Below, in pieces: positions 26,087-35,985 of a DNA stretch of 64,000 bases. The position numbers were made by a program, and so were the translations under genes. The stretch's first letter is position 1. The number at the start of each line of letters is the position of its first letter. Location of the stretch: contig JBILBF010000001.1 in the NCBI GenBank assembly GCA_044353855.1, forward strand, positions 558,001-622,000, in the 5' to 3' direction. Source of the stretch: UKL13-3 sp044353855 (GTDB lineage Bacteria > Bacteroidota > Bacteroidia > UKL13-3). Below the pieces are notes generated by a model. That model saw nothing but the letters and a program-made list of their open reading frames with translations. It searched no databases and had not been told where the DNA came from.

Positions 26087-26256
26087 ATGATATCAGAAGT
26101 CTAATAGTATTTCACTTTATTCCTTAAATATTATATAATTCCATTTTGGGATGGGTGGATGATAACAATATATTCACTTATTATCATCCAAGGAAGTATG
26201 GCTTAAATGTCTAGGATTAAACTATTTTGATCAAAACTATTTGTAATGAATGAATA

Positions 26257-28062
26257 TTATTTCACTTCAAAAATAACAGTTTCACCAGCTTTGGCTTTAA
26301 GCGAATGGCCAATGGTAATTTTTTCTTGGGTAAAAATATTGACCAATGTTTGATTTCCGTTGAGCATTTCATCAAATCGGTCCAATGAAACGGATACTAC
26401 AGCATTGCTACTGTTATATACAACCATTATTTTCTGTGTATCCGAATACCTAAAATAAACATACACCCCTTTTTCAGGAATAAATTGTTTCATTTTTCCA
26501 CTCATGGCAGTAGTTGATTTTCGCCATTTTGCTAAAAATTGTAAGTGATTCCATGATTCGTTTTCATCCGTAGTTCTTCCTTGTTTGGTAAATTTATTAA
26601 TGGAGTCTTCTTTCCATCCTCCTTTAAAATCTTCTCTGATAACTCCATGTTCTCCTTTGTTGCGCATCAATATTTCGGTCCCATAAAATACGGATGGAAT
26701 ACCACGGATAGTCATCATGATACTCATAGCCGATTTCCATTTATTTAGATCATAGTTTATAGTCGAATAAAAACGATCAAGGTCATGATTATCTGTAAAA
26801 ATTATATGATGATATGGATCAGCATATACAAAATCCTGCGATAAATTATAATACAATTTAGATATGCCTTCTGTCCACCCATCAGGTTTGGAAACGGCAT
26901 CATCAATGGCAAAACAAAACTGGAAATCCAATACGTTTTGCATGTTTTGTGAGGCATTTTTATCTTTGGGAACAAAGTAGGATTGTAGTGGTACGGCATG
27001 TTCCCATATTTCGCCAAATACACTTAAAGTTGGATACTCAGCAATAATGTGTTGGTACCAAGCCTGCATAAATTTTTGTTCGGGGTATGAATAGGTGTCA
27101 ATTCGAATGCCATCTGCTCCACTTGTTTCAATCCACCAAATGGTGTTTTGTGTCATATATTTTGCCACAATGGGATTGTCATTATTTACATCAGGCATAT
27201 GGTGATCAAACCATCCTTCGGTAAATATTTTTTTATCCAACTCTGATGCATATGGATCCATTAATGTATTGGCACGATAGTTTGTGCGGGTAAAGTTTTT
27301 AAACTCATGTATAACGCTATCAAATGGCTTGTCGGTATACAACCAATGCCCATCGCCAATATGGTTAAATACCAAATCCAACACCCATTTCATATTTTGT
27401 TTTTTGGCTTCAGCGCATAATTGAGTGTAATCAGCTAATGTTCCAAAACGTGAGTCTACTTTGTAATGATTGGTAATGGCGTATCCATGATACGATTCTG
27501 ATGGTTCATTGTTTTCTTGAAACGGGGTTAACCATAGTGTTGTGGCCCCTAGGTCTTTGATGTAATTTAAATGTTGTGTAATGCCTTGTAAATCGCCACC
27601 ATGCCTTGCATACATTGAATCGCGAAACATTGTTTTTTCGCGTTTGGTTACATCTATATCGTTTTGGGTATTGCCATTGGCAAACCTATCGGGCATCACT
27701 AAATAAATTAAATCATTGCCTTGTAATGTTTGCGGTATTGCTTGTTTTTGAGTTAGTTCATAAGGGATTGTTTGTTTCTTTTTTCCTGCCAATTGTAGTT
27801 GAAATTTTCCTGGTTTAGTTTGTGTGCCAATAGCACAATTCACCAAAATATAATCTTTGTGTTTGGTTTTAGAAATACTTAAAATGCTCACATTTTTATC
27901 TGAAGTTGTAATCGAGGAAATGGTTATCCCAATATCTTTTTGTTTAATGATAAGTTGTAATGTAGTATCGGTTAACCCCACAAACCAGTTAGGGGGATAG
28001 ATTTCTGTTTGCGCAATTGCTTGCAGGCTAAAAAGAAAAAACAACACAAAAAATTTATTCAT
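26257..28062 (-). CDS. Periplasmic GH13 neopullulanase/cyclomaltodextrinase, SusA-like
   Basis: A 601-aa secreted alpha-glucan hydrolase. Residues 1-18 are a signal peptide ending AIAQ. Residues about 20-105 are a cyclomaltodextrinase N-terminal beta domain (VYPPNWFVG-like, here IYPPNWFVGL). The GH13 barrel follows: YLVMPDRFANGN, LDLVFNHIGDGH, nucleophile Asp322 in GIRIDTYSYPE, acid Glu351 in FGEIWEH, Asp427 in TDNHDLDRF. A C-terminal beta domain ends the protein. This architecture matches Bacteroides SusA-type neopullulanases, which degrade imported maltodextrins in the periplasm. It is a single gene facing away from the SusC/D operon, in the same direction as the binding-protein gene upstream of it. 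Confidence 0.92.
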   Translation of the reverse strand: MNKFFVLFFLFSLQAIAQTEIYPPNWFVGLTDTTLQLIIKQKDIGITISSITTSDKNVSILSISKTKHKDYILVNCAIGTQTKPGKFQLQLAGKKKQTIPYELTQKQAIPQTLQGNDLIYLVMPDRFANGNTQNDIDVTKREKTMFRDSMYARHGGDLQGITQHLNYIKDLGATTLWLTPFQENNEPSESYHGYAITNHYKVDSRFGTLADYTQLCAEAKKQNMKWVLDLVFNHIGDGHWLYTDKPFDSVIHEFKNFTRTNYRANTLMDPYASELDKKIFTEGWFDHHMPDVNNDNPIVAKYMTQNTIWWIETSGADGIRIDTYSYPEQKFMQAWYQHIIAEYPTLSVFGEIWEHAVPLQSYFVPKDKNASQNMQNVLDFQFCFAIDDAVSKPDGWTEGISKLYYNLSQDFVYADPYHHIIFTDNHDLDRFYSTINYDLNKWKSAMSIMMTIRGIPSVFYGTEILMRNKGEHGVIREDFKGGWKEDSINKFTKQGRTTDENESWNHLQFLAKWRKSTTAMSGKMKQFIPEKGVYVYFRYSDTQKIMVVYNSSNAVVSVSLDRFDEMLNGNQTLVNIFTQEKITIGHSLKAKAGETVIFEVK

Positions 28063-28162
28063 ATGTTTAATTTATTGGATGGTTATATATGTTCTGTTTC
28101 ATGCTGATTTTTTTCAGCTGAATGTGTGAAATCTGCGGGAAACATATTCCTTATAAATACAA

Positions 28163-28188
28163 AGAGCCCCGCAGTATTGCGGAGCTCT
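28163..28188 (-). terminator. Hairpin terminator after the binding-module protein gene
   Basis: AGAGCCCCGC (28163-28172) and GCGGAGCTCT (28179-28188) pair with one internal mismatch around a 6-nt loop. On the minus strand the stem is followed by TTTGTATTT. It lies about 25 bp after the stop codon. Confidence 0.75.
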
Positions 28189-28213
28189 ATTGTATACTAT
28201 CAATTAACCGTAA

Positions 28214-29944
28214 TTAGCGCACGATAAGTTTTGATGTTACCGACTCATTACGTGTATTTGAAGCTTTAATAAAGTACAATCCTTTGCTTAGTTCATCTGT
28301 ATTAATTAGCAATGAATTTTGTGTGTAATTTGTATAAGATTGAATTGTTTTTCCTGCAATATCCATTAATACAATAGTGTGTAATGAAGTATTGTCGTTA
28401 AACTCTACCATTGTATATGATTGTGCTGGATTAGGGAATACTTTAAAGGTATTGCTTAATGATACTTCATTGATACCAACTGAAGAACCTGCAGTACATG
28501 TATTGTATACATAATAAATAGTTACCGGAGTTGCCGCATTTCTAGTATACGTTCTGTTCCATCCACCCACACCGCTTGGCTCAACGCATCCTCTATTTGC
28601 TGTATCTGGAAAGTTTTCTTCAAAGGCTGAATTTGATGAATCACCATTGACAAATTTATAGTTAAATGTACCTGGGCAAATATTATTTACAGTAACTTCA
28701 AAAACGCCAGGTTGGCCTGGAGTTGGAGACATACGCAAAGCTCCACTTTGCCAATTGGGAGTTTGAAAAGTACCCATTACATATATTTTATCAATTGTTT
28801 CGTTACTTGCATCTACTTTAAACGTAATGCTTGAAGGTGCTGGTTTAGATACACAATTTCCAACAACACGCAATCCAAAACAAGTAAGATCAACAGTATC
28901 TTGTTCCGACAAGGTTAAAATACGGTTGTCTCCACCTTCCCAACCAGTATTGCCATTTTTGTGTTTACGGAACTTAAAATTTACTTCACCTGAATCTAAC
29001 GAATCAACGGTGATAGCAAATATTTTAGATGTTCCTATTTCCATCATTTTAATACCAGATCCGAATTTAGTTAAACGTGGACCTGCTCCTGCAACCGTAA
29101 CCGAATCGTATACGCCATCACAATCAGAGTTGCTCATATCTACTTGGAACGTTAATGAATAGGTAGGGATAGGCGCAGTAGGGCATGCAACACAAGAATT
29201 GTAGCATACTTTTGTTGCAGCAATATCCGCAGTAGAAACAATTACTTGTCTGTTGTTATCTACAGCACATCCGCTTGGTACACTTTCGTCACTTCCCCAT
29301 GCATTACCATTCACAAACTTATACGCATACGTCCCTGCAGATACATAAGCGATGTATTCGTATACTTTATTATTTGAAAATAGATTTGCCATATTGTTTG
29401 CTGCGGGAGTCCAATTAGGCATTACTGCATTTCCTGCAATATGCACACCATTTGCACTAATAGATGCTTCCTTTTGCATATCAACAGCTAAACGAACGGC
29501 ATATTTTCCTGCAGGTGCACTTCCAGAAAACAAGATAGCTGCTAATACTGTTGTATCATCAGCAATTGAATCATTAAAAAACCAACGGTTGTCATCTCCT
29601 CCTCCGTTGTTACTGTGTCCTTTTTGAGAGATTGCTGGTACAGATTCTACAGAGTTGTTTGCACCATCCCAATCGTTACCGTTAATAAATTTGAAACGAT
29701 AAATTGCTCTTTCAGGAATATCATATACTCTACTGTAAATATTAGTAGTTCCTTCTTGGGTTAAACCTCCAGCCCCTGGTGTCCAATCTTTACCTTGTCC
29801 AGAAGCTGTTTGAAAATCACCTGCAACACTTACTCCATTTACACTTACCGTTTGCCCAGTCATATCTACTTGGAACTTTACTTTTTTAGCTTGTACAACA
29901 CCAAGTGTTGCAACAGCCATTAATGATAGTAATAATTTTTTCAT
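28214..29944 (-). CDS. Secreted four-module carbohydrate-binding-like protein with T9SS tail
   Basis: A 576-aa exported protein. The signal peptide is about residues 1-19. Four related ~100-aa beta modules follow at roughly 21-115, 147-245, 262-355 and 372-470. Each opens with a strand like KFQVDM or TFKVDA, then V-x-V-x-G-x-F, an aromatic W-containing loop and a closing YKFVNG-type strand. This pattern resembles starch/glycogen-binding (CBM20/48-like) folds. Residues 500-576 are a type A T9SS sorting domain (KVFPNPAQSY...LSKGLYFIK). No catalytic motif was seen. Between the SusA-like enzyme and the divergent T9SS amylase, a surface starch-binding role comparable to SusE/SusF is likely, but this is inferred. 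Confidence 0.78.
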   Translation of the reverse strand: MKKLLLSLMAVATLGVVQAKKVKFQVDMTGQTVSVNGVSVAGDFQTASGQGKDWTPGAGGLTQEGTTNIYSRVYDIPERAIYRFKFINGNDWDGANNSVESVPAISQKGHSNNGGGDDNRWFFNDSIADDTTVLAAILFSGSAPAGKYAVRLAVDMQKEASISANGVHIAGNAVMPNWTPAANNMANLFSNNKVYEYIAYVSAGTYAYKFVNGNAWGSDESVPSGCAVDNNRQVIVSTADIAATKVCYNSCVACPTAPIPTYSLTFQVDMSNSDCDGVYDSVTVAGAGPRLTKFGSGIKMMEIGTSKIFAITVDSLDSGEVNFKFRKHKNGNTGWEGGDNRILTLSEQDTVDLTCFGLRVVGNCVSKPAPSSITFKVDASNETIDKIYVMGTFQTPNWQSGALRMSPTPGQPGVFEVTVNNICPGTFNYKFVNGDSSNSAFEENFPDTANRGCVEPSGVGGWNRTYTRNAATPVTIYYVYNTCTAGSSVGINEVSLSNTFKVFPNPAQSYTMVEFNDNTSLHTIVLMDIAGKTIQSYTNYTQNSLLINTDELSKGLYFIKASNTRNESVTSKLIVR

Positions 29945-30029
29945 AGTAATTATTTATTGTTTTGTTTATTCGAATATAACGTAAAGTTTTTATTAAAAAC
30001 AAATAAGTGTAGGAAATACACTAACTTTT

Positions 30030-30059
30030 TTTTAACTCGCATATTGAAGTTTAATTTTG
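30030..30059 (+). promoter_or_regulatory. Candidate promoter of the T9SS amylase-SusC-SusD operon
   Basis: TAATTTTG at 30052-30059 fits the TAnnTTTG -7 box. The position 18 nt upstream reads TTTT, not TTTG, so the -33 box is weak, and the leader before the ATG would be only about 10 nt. A weak -33 box would suit an activator-dependent promoter. Confidence 0.35.
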
Positions 30060-30075
30060 TATTACTTATTGAATC

Positions 30076-32895
30076 ATGCTCTTGTCTAAAAAATCATTCT
30101 TAATAAGCCTCTTGTTCGTTACCTGTATACATTACACAAAAGCCCAAGTTGTAATAATATCTCCAGCATTTGCAACAGCCGATGATAGCGTAACCGTTAC
30201 CTTTGATGCAACAAAAGGAAATGCAAGTTTAATAGGTGTAGGCACTGTATATGCGCATACTGGCATCATAACATCCAAAAGCACCACTGGAAATGATTGG
30301 AAATATGTGCAAGGCAAATGGGGCACCGATGATGCAAAAGTTCGGATGACGAATATTGGAAACAATAAACATACTCTTCGTTATCATATACGTACTTTTT
30401 ATGGACTACCGCAAAATGAAATTGCGTTAAAACTGGCATTTGTTTTTAGAAATATAGATGGAAGTAAAGAATGTAAAAATACAGATGGTAGTGATATATT
30501 TATTGAGTTAAGCCAAGGAGGGTTTTCTGTTTTATTTAAATCACCTATAACACCACAAGTAATTAGATCAACTGATAGTATTTCCATTATTGCGGCTTCT
30601 TCAATCAAATCAAATCTACTACTATACAAAGATGGAATACTATATACACAAAAAGTAAACGATTCAATCCTTTCTATTCGTGTTGCAGGAAGTGAGTTAG
30701 GTTTGGGGAAACATATTTTTACCATTCAGGCAACACATAATAATGAAACTAGTTACGATACTGCTTATATAACTGTGCGTCCATTTGCACCAAACTTGGG
30801 TGTTATTCCTGCTAATGCATTAGATGGAATAAATTATGTGAATGATTCAACAGTAATATTAGTGACATATGCTCCTGGTAAATCATATATATATGTGTTG
30901 GGTGATTTTAATAATTGGGAATTTGACAATGCCTATTTTATGCAACGAAATCCTGAAGGCACAAAATTTTGGATTACCTTAACTGGTTTACAACCTGGAA
31001 AAGAATATGCTTTTCAATATGTAATTGATGATGAACAATTGCGTGTTGCAGACATCTATGCTGATAAATTATTAGACCCTTGGAACGATGGGAGTATTCC
31101 TGCAATTACCTATCCTAATTTAAAACCTTACCCCTTTGGTAAAACATCGCAAGTAGTATCGGTATTGCAAACGGCACAGTTACCCTACAATTGGCAGCAT
31201 TCGCAACATTTTGTAAGGCCACATTCCGAAAAATTAGTGGTGTATGAATTATTGGTTAGGGATTTTATTGCTCGCCACGATTACCAGACACTCAAAGATA
31301 CACTTTCCTATTTAAAAAGATTGGGCATTAATGCCATTGAGTTAATGCCAATTAATGAATTTGAAGGAAACGAAAGCTGGGGTTATAATGTGAGTTTTTA
31401 TTTTGCGCCCGATAAATATTATGGAACAAAAGATGCCCTTAAAGCATTTATTGACGAATGCCATAAGCAAGGTTTTGCTGTAATTTTGGATATGGTATTA
31501 AACCATTCATTTGGTCAAAGCCCTATGGTACGTATGTATTTTAATCCAACACTTGGCCAGTATGGTCAACCAACTGCCAACAATCCTTGGTTTAACCAAA
31601 TAGATAAACATCCATATGGAGTTGGATATGATTTTAACCACGAAAGTTTAGTCACCCAAAAATTTGTTGATTCGGTAAGTCAATATTGGATTACTCAATA
31701 TAAAGTAGATGGATACCGCTATGATTTATCCAAAGGATTTACCCAAAAAAATACAGGAACAGATGTTGGTGCTTGGGGTGCTTATGATCAAAGCCGTATT
31801 AATATTTGGAAACGCATCATTGATAAAGTGCATACGTATGATAGCAGTGCTTATATGATACTGGAACACCTTGCTGATAACAGCGAAGAAAAAGTATTGG
31901 CTAATATGGGTTTTATGTTGTGGGGAAATTTGAACCATAATTTTAATGAAACAACCATGGGCTATGCAAGTACAAGTGATTTAAGCTGGGCCGATTTTAA
32001 AAATAGAGGATGGAACTCACCAAACTTAGTGGCTTATGCCGAAAGCCATGATGAAGAACGATTGCAAGTTAAAAATGGCAAATATGGAAACTCAAATAAT
32101 CCCAATTACAATATAAAAGATACCACCATTGGATTGCAACGTATTGAAGCAGCAATGTGTTTTTTAATACCATTAAGAGGTCCCAAAATGATTTGGCAGT
32201 TTGGCGAAGTTGGATATGATTACAGCATCGATTTTAATGGGCGAATTGGCAATAAACCGATACGTTGGGACTATATGAATGATAGTAGAAGAAAAAGAGT
32301 ATATGAAGTTGTAGCTACACTCAATAATTTAAAAATAGCAGATGATTCTCTTTCAACAAAAAATTATACCTATAATGCTGGAGCCACAGCTATTAAAACA
32401 TTAGTCATCAATAGTGGTACTACTAAAGCAAGTATTATTGGCAATTTTGGGGTAACTCCAGCTGTCGTTTCGATTAGTTTTCCAGTAGCCGGTACTTGGT
32501 ACAATATTTTTGGCAAAGACTCCATAACGATTGCTGGTACAACATTAGCCGATACTTTAGCTCCAGGAGAATACAGGGTTTATTTAAATAAATTTATGGA
32601 AACAAATTATCCAACTGCAGTTTTCGAACATAAAACAGATTGGAGCGGAACGACCATTTATCCTAACCCTGCCCAAAACGAATTTAGCATTAAAACAGGA
32701 ATTGAACATTCGCAACCCATACGTGTGGAGATAACAAACCTAGCCGGACAAAAAATGTTGCAACTAGCATACAACAATGCCCCTGCTTTTATCAATCTAA
32801 ATGCGCAATCTATAGGTCTTTCACAAGGGTTGTATATTATCACTGTGCATACAACAAATGCAAGCAAACAATTTAAATTATGTATTACCGAATAA
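30076..32895 (+). CDS. T9SS-exported multidomain GH13 amylase (pullulanase/branching-enzyme-like)
   Basis: A 939-aa secreted enzyme. The signal peptide is residues 1-23 (ending YTKA). An N-terminal beta domain (about 24-150) and an Ig-like region lead to a CBM48-like domain near 255-345 (YIYVLGDFNNWEFDNAYFMQ). The GH13 barrel has Asp472 in LDMVLNHSFG, nucleophile Asp550 in GYRYDLSKGF, acid Glu597 in MILEHLADN and Asp659 in AESHDEERL. The last ~75 residues are a type A T9SS domain (IYPNPAQNEFSI). It heads the SusC/SusD operon, so it is probably the outer-surface amylase that a lipoprotein (SusG) provides in Bacteroides. Region IV resembles the glucan-branching/pullulanase side of GH13. Confidence 0.88.
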   Translation: MLLSKKSFLISLLFVTCIHYTKAQVVIISPAFATADDSVTVTFDATKGNASLIGVGTVYAHTGIITSKSTTGNDWKYVQGKWGTDDAKVRMTNIGNNKHTLRYHIRTFYGLPQNEIALKLAFVFRNIDGSKECKNTDGSDIFIELSQGGFSVLFKSPITPQVIRSTDSISIIAASSIKSNLLLYKDGILYTQKVNDSILSIRVAGSELGLGKHIFTIQATHNNETSYDTAYITVRPFAPNLGVIPANALDGINYVNDSTVILVTYAPGKSYIYVLGDFNNWEFDNAYFMQRNPEGTKFWITLTGLQPGKEYAFQYVIDDEQLRVADIYADKLLDPWNDGSIPAITYPNLKPYPFGKTSQVVSVLQTAQLPYNWQHSQHFVRPHSEKLVVYELLVRDFIARHDYQTLKDTLSYLKRLGINAIELMPINEFEGNESWGYNVSFYFAPDKYYGTKDALKAFIDECHKQGFAVILDMVLNHSFGQSPMVRMYFNPTLGQYGQPTANNPWFNQIDKHPYGVGYDFNHESLVTQKFVDSVSQYWITQYKVDGYRYDLSKGFTQKNTGTDVGAWGAYDQSRINIWKRIIDKVHTYDSSAYMILEHLADNSEEKVLANMGFMLWGNLNHNFNETTMGYASTSDLSWADFKNRGWNSPNLVAYAESHDEERLQVKNGKYGNSNNPNYNIKDTTIGLQRIEAAMCFLIPLRGPKMIWQFGEVGYDYSIDFNGRIGNKPIRWDYMNDSRRKRVYEVVATLNNLKIADDSLSTKNYTYNAGATAIKTLVINSGTTKASIIGNFGVTPAVVSISFPVAGTWYNIFGKDSITIAGTTLADTLAPGEYRVYLNKFMETNYPTAVFEHKTDWSGTTIYPNPAQNEFSIKTGIEHSQPIRVEITNLAGQKMLQLAYNNAPAFINLNAQSIGLSQGLYIITVHTTNASKQFKLCITE

Positions 32896-32906
32896 ACGTA
32901 AACTCA

Positions 32907-35900
32907 ATGTATAAAATGATAACTAATTTTACACTCAAACAAGTATTGCTACTGGCTATTTTGCTACTCAGTTTTGGGGCTTATGCCGATAAAATAAGAG
33001 GGCGATTGATAGATGAAAAAGGAGAAAGCATTATTGGCGCAACAGTTACCATTGATAAAACAAAATTTGGAACTGTAACCGATGCATTGGGGATTTACGA
33101 AATTAAAAATGTACCAGCAGGTAGCTACAAAGTAAGGATTACATATATTGGGTATGAAACTACGTACTTAACCTTGAGTACCGTAGCCGATAATGTTTCG
33201 GATGCACCCGTAACCAAAGTAAAAGAAGATTCAAAAGCTTTAGAAGATGTTGTAGTAGTTGGATATGGTACCAAACTTAAGAGAGAAATTACGGGGTCAA
33301 TTGCAAGCTTAAATGGCAAAGAATTAAACGATATGCCTGTACAAAGTTTTGAAGGAGCATTACAAGCCAAACTTCCGGGTGTGCAAGTAACCACAGGTAG
33401 TGGATTGGCTGGTTCGGCTTCGGTGATTCGCATAAGAGGAGTAGCCTCCATTAGTGCAGGTGGAGATCCGTTGTATGTAGTAGACGGTATTCCTATCACT
33501 CAAGATTTTTTTTTAAACAATGGAAATACCAATGGTAACAGTGGGGGTATGAATAATAATCCGCTTGCAACCATTAACCCTGATGATATTGAAAGTATTG
33601 ATGTATTAAAAGATGCTGCCGCGACTGCCATTTATGGGTCCAGAGGTTCGAATGGAGTGGTGATCATTACCACCAAACGTGCCAATAAAGGAGGCATTAG
33701 AGTGAATTATACAGGGAGTGTAGGAATTTCAAATCCTACGGCATTGCCCAATATGCTTAACTCTCAACAATATTTGCAATTATACCAAGAAGCTTATGAA
33801 AACGATGGTGGAACAGGAAGAGCTCCCTTGCCGAATAATATTAGTTGGGAAGACGCCCTCAAAACAAATACAGATTGGGTTGACTTAACTACCCGAACTG
33901 GAATTAAAAATAGCCACAGTGTTTCTGTTTCCAATGGTTTTGCCAAAGGAGGTATTTTGGCCAATTTTGGTTATTCCAATAACGAAAGTTATTTGGTGGG
34001 CAATCGTTACGAACGCATTTCAGGTCGTATCAATGGCGACTATGCCATCACCCCAAAATTAAAAGCCTCCATCTCCACTTCTTTAAGCCAAGGAACCAAT
34101 TACCGAGTTAATTCGGCTTGGGCTGGTGGATTAGGTTCGGCCATGAGCACCGCACTTCCTATTTTTCCTGTATTCGATAGTACTGGAAATTATTTCACCG
34201 GAGGCGATAATCCTGTGCGCGTGCAAGAATTAAAACGTTGGAGAAATACCGAATTACGTACCATCAATAATTTCCAATTGGATTATTCCATCACCAAAGA
34301 TTTTATTGCAACGGGTAAAGTTAATTTGGATTATATGGAACTAACCGATGACCAATACGATCCTCAAGCTTTAATTAATTCTACCCATTTAGGTACCGCC
34401 AACCAATACCGCACCTATGTAACCAACTACAGTTATTTTTTCATGCTTAATTACCGCAAAACCTTTAAAAAAGTACATAATTTAGGGCTCATGGCTGCGT
34501 ATGAATTTCAAGATTCAAGAACAGATTCGAGAAGTGCCAATGCCAATAATATGTCCAATGGATTTTGGGACCCTAATGCGCCAGTAAAAGGGCCCGATTA
34601 TTCGTATAATAGCTTTCCACAAGTGGCACAAGGATTTTCTTTCTTGAGTTATTTTGGCCGTGTGAATTACAATTTTAAGCAGCGTTATTTTGTGGAAGCC
34701 GTTTTGAGGAATGATTACAGCACAAAATTTGGAAGCAATTACCGTTATGGATTCTTTCCAGCCTTATCCGCTTCTTGGGTAATTAGTGAAGAGTCCTTTT
34801 TTAGATTACCTGCTACCAGCACCACCAAATTGAGAGCTGCCTATGGCAAAAGTGGAAATGCCAATATTCCTAACTATTTGTACTTATCCAATTGGTCGCC
34901 TACATCTGCTGGTACTACCTATAATGGGCAGCCAACCACCTATCCCAATATTTTACCCAACTCCAATTTGAGATGGGAAACTTCTTGGACTTTTAATGCA
35001 GGAATTGATTTTGGCTTCTTTAAAGATAGGGTAACCGTAACAGCCGATTATTATGATAAAAGAACTACCGATGTGTTAATGCAATTAACCTTACCTCCTT
35101 CTACCGGTTTTCAAACTTATTGGGATAATGTGGGGGCTATTACCAATAAAGGAATTGAACTCAGCATTACTTCAAGGAATATTGTGGGAGCCAATTTTAC
35201 CTGGACCACTAATTTGAATGTAGCCCGCAATAGAAATGAAATAACCAGCATTGGCCCATACAGTGAAGATGCTGTGAGTGGAGGAACCAACGATACCCGC
35301 GTTGTAGTGGGCGAATCCGTTGGAACCAATTTTTTAGTAAGGTATAAAGGAGTTGACCCACAAACAGGCAGACCAGTGTATTATGATATCAATGGCAACG
35401 AAACCTTTAATTGGGATCCAAAAGATCGTGTAGCCGTTGGTGATATTCAACCTGAAGCCATTGGAGGAATTAATAATCAGTTTAAGTACAAAAATTTTGA
35501 ATTCAGTTTCTTATTCAATTTTGTGTTGGGAGGCGATATATACGAATCATCAGCCAAACGCCAAAACGGAGTAGTGACAAATTGGAATATGCGCTCTGAT
35601 TTGTTTGACCGCTGGCAACAACCGGGTGATGTTGCTAAATATCCTAGGCTCACCCGCGAAACGGCAACCTACGGTTCTACCACTCCTTGGATCAATACAA
35701 CTCAATGGTTGCAAGATGGAACATTTGCACGATTAAGGAATGTAACCATTGCCTATAACCTTCCTCGCGCCACTTGTAAAAAATTACGTTTGGCAGGAAT
35801 GCGCATGGCTTTGATAGGAACTAACTTATTAACCTTCACCCGATACACTGGGGTTGATCCTGAAATTGCCCGTGATTTTGAGAATGCCACCGATAGAAAC

Positions 35901-35975
35901 ATGAGTCCAAATATTACCTATCTAACCCCGCCTCAAGAAAAAACATTTACTTTCCAATTGTCTGTTAACTTCTAA
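32907..35975 (+). CDS. susC: SusC-like TonB-dependent outer-membrane transporter
   Basis: The outer-membrane channel for alpha-glucan oligosaccharides, working with the SusD-like protein encoded next. The frame is open from 32880, inside the preceding gene, but the ATG at 32907 gives a proper signal (MYKMITNFTLKQVLLLAILL...AYA). Order of parts: CarboxypepD_reg-like domain (about 27-105, IRGRLIDEKGESIIGATVTI), the SusC signature and TonB plug (DVVVVGYGTKLKREITGSIA; LYVVDGIPI; GSRGSNGVVIITTK), then a 22-strand-type barrel ending in aromatic FTFQLSVNF. About 1022 aa, normal for the family. Coding sequence here looks richer in C-ending codons (ACC, GCC) than its neighbours. Confidence 0.96.
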   Translation: MYKMITNFTLKQVLLLAILLLSFGAYADKIRGRLIDEKGESIIGATVTIDKTKFGTVTDALGIYEIKNVPAGSYKVRITYIGYETTYLTLSTVADNVSDAPVTKVKEDSKALEDVVVVGYGTKLKREITGSIASLNGKELNDMPVQSFEGALQAKLPGVQVTTGSGLAGSASVIRIRGVASISAGGDPLYVVDGIPITQDFFLNNGNTNGNSGGMNNNPLATINPDDIESIDVLKDAAATAIYGSRGSNGVVIITTKRANKGGIRVNYTGSVGISNPTALPNMLNSQQYLQLYQEAYENDGGTGRAPLPNNISWEDALKTNTDWVDLTTRTGIKNSHSVSVSNGFAKGGILANFGYSNNESYLVGNRYERISGRINGDYAITPKLKASISTSLSQGTNYRVNSAWAGGLGSAMSTALPIFPVFDSTGNYFTGGDNPVRVQELKRWRNTELRTINNFQLDYSITKDFIATGKVNLDYMELTDDQYDPQALINSTHLGTANQYRTYVTNYSYFFMLNYRKTFKKVHNLGLMAAYEFQDSRTDSRSANANNMSNGFWDPNAPVKGPDYSYNSFPQVAQGFSFLSYFGRVNYNFKQRYFVEAVLRNDYSTKFGSNYRYGFFPALSASWVISEESFFRLPATSTTKLRAAYGKSGNANIPNYLYLSNWSPTSAGTTYNGQPTTYPNILPNSNLRWETSWTFNAGIDFGFFKDRVTVTADYYDKRTTDVLMQLTLPPSTGFQTYWDNVGAITNKGIELSITSRNIVGANFTWTTNLNVARNRNEITSIGPYSEDAVSGGTNDTRVVVGESVGTNFLVRYKGVDPQTGRPVYYDINGNETFNWDPKDRVAVGDIQPEAIGGINNQFKYKNFEFSFLFNFVLGGDIYESSAKRQNGVVTNWNMRSDLFDRWQQPGDVAKYPRLTRETATYGSTTPWINTTQWLQDGTFARLRNVTIAYNLPRATCKKLRLAGMRMALIGTNLLTFTRYTGVDPEIARDFENATDRNMSPNITYLTPPQEKTFTFQLSVNF

Positions 35976-35985
35976 TTAATTCCTC

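Noticed and set aside
32880..32906. Earlier start for the SusC gene overlapping the amylase stop
   Set aside because: It would add nine residues in front of a normal signal peptide and lie within the preceding coding sequence.
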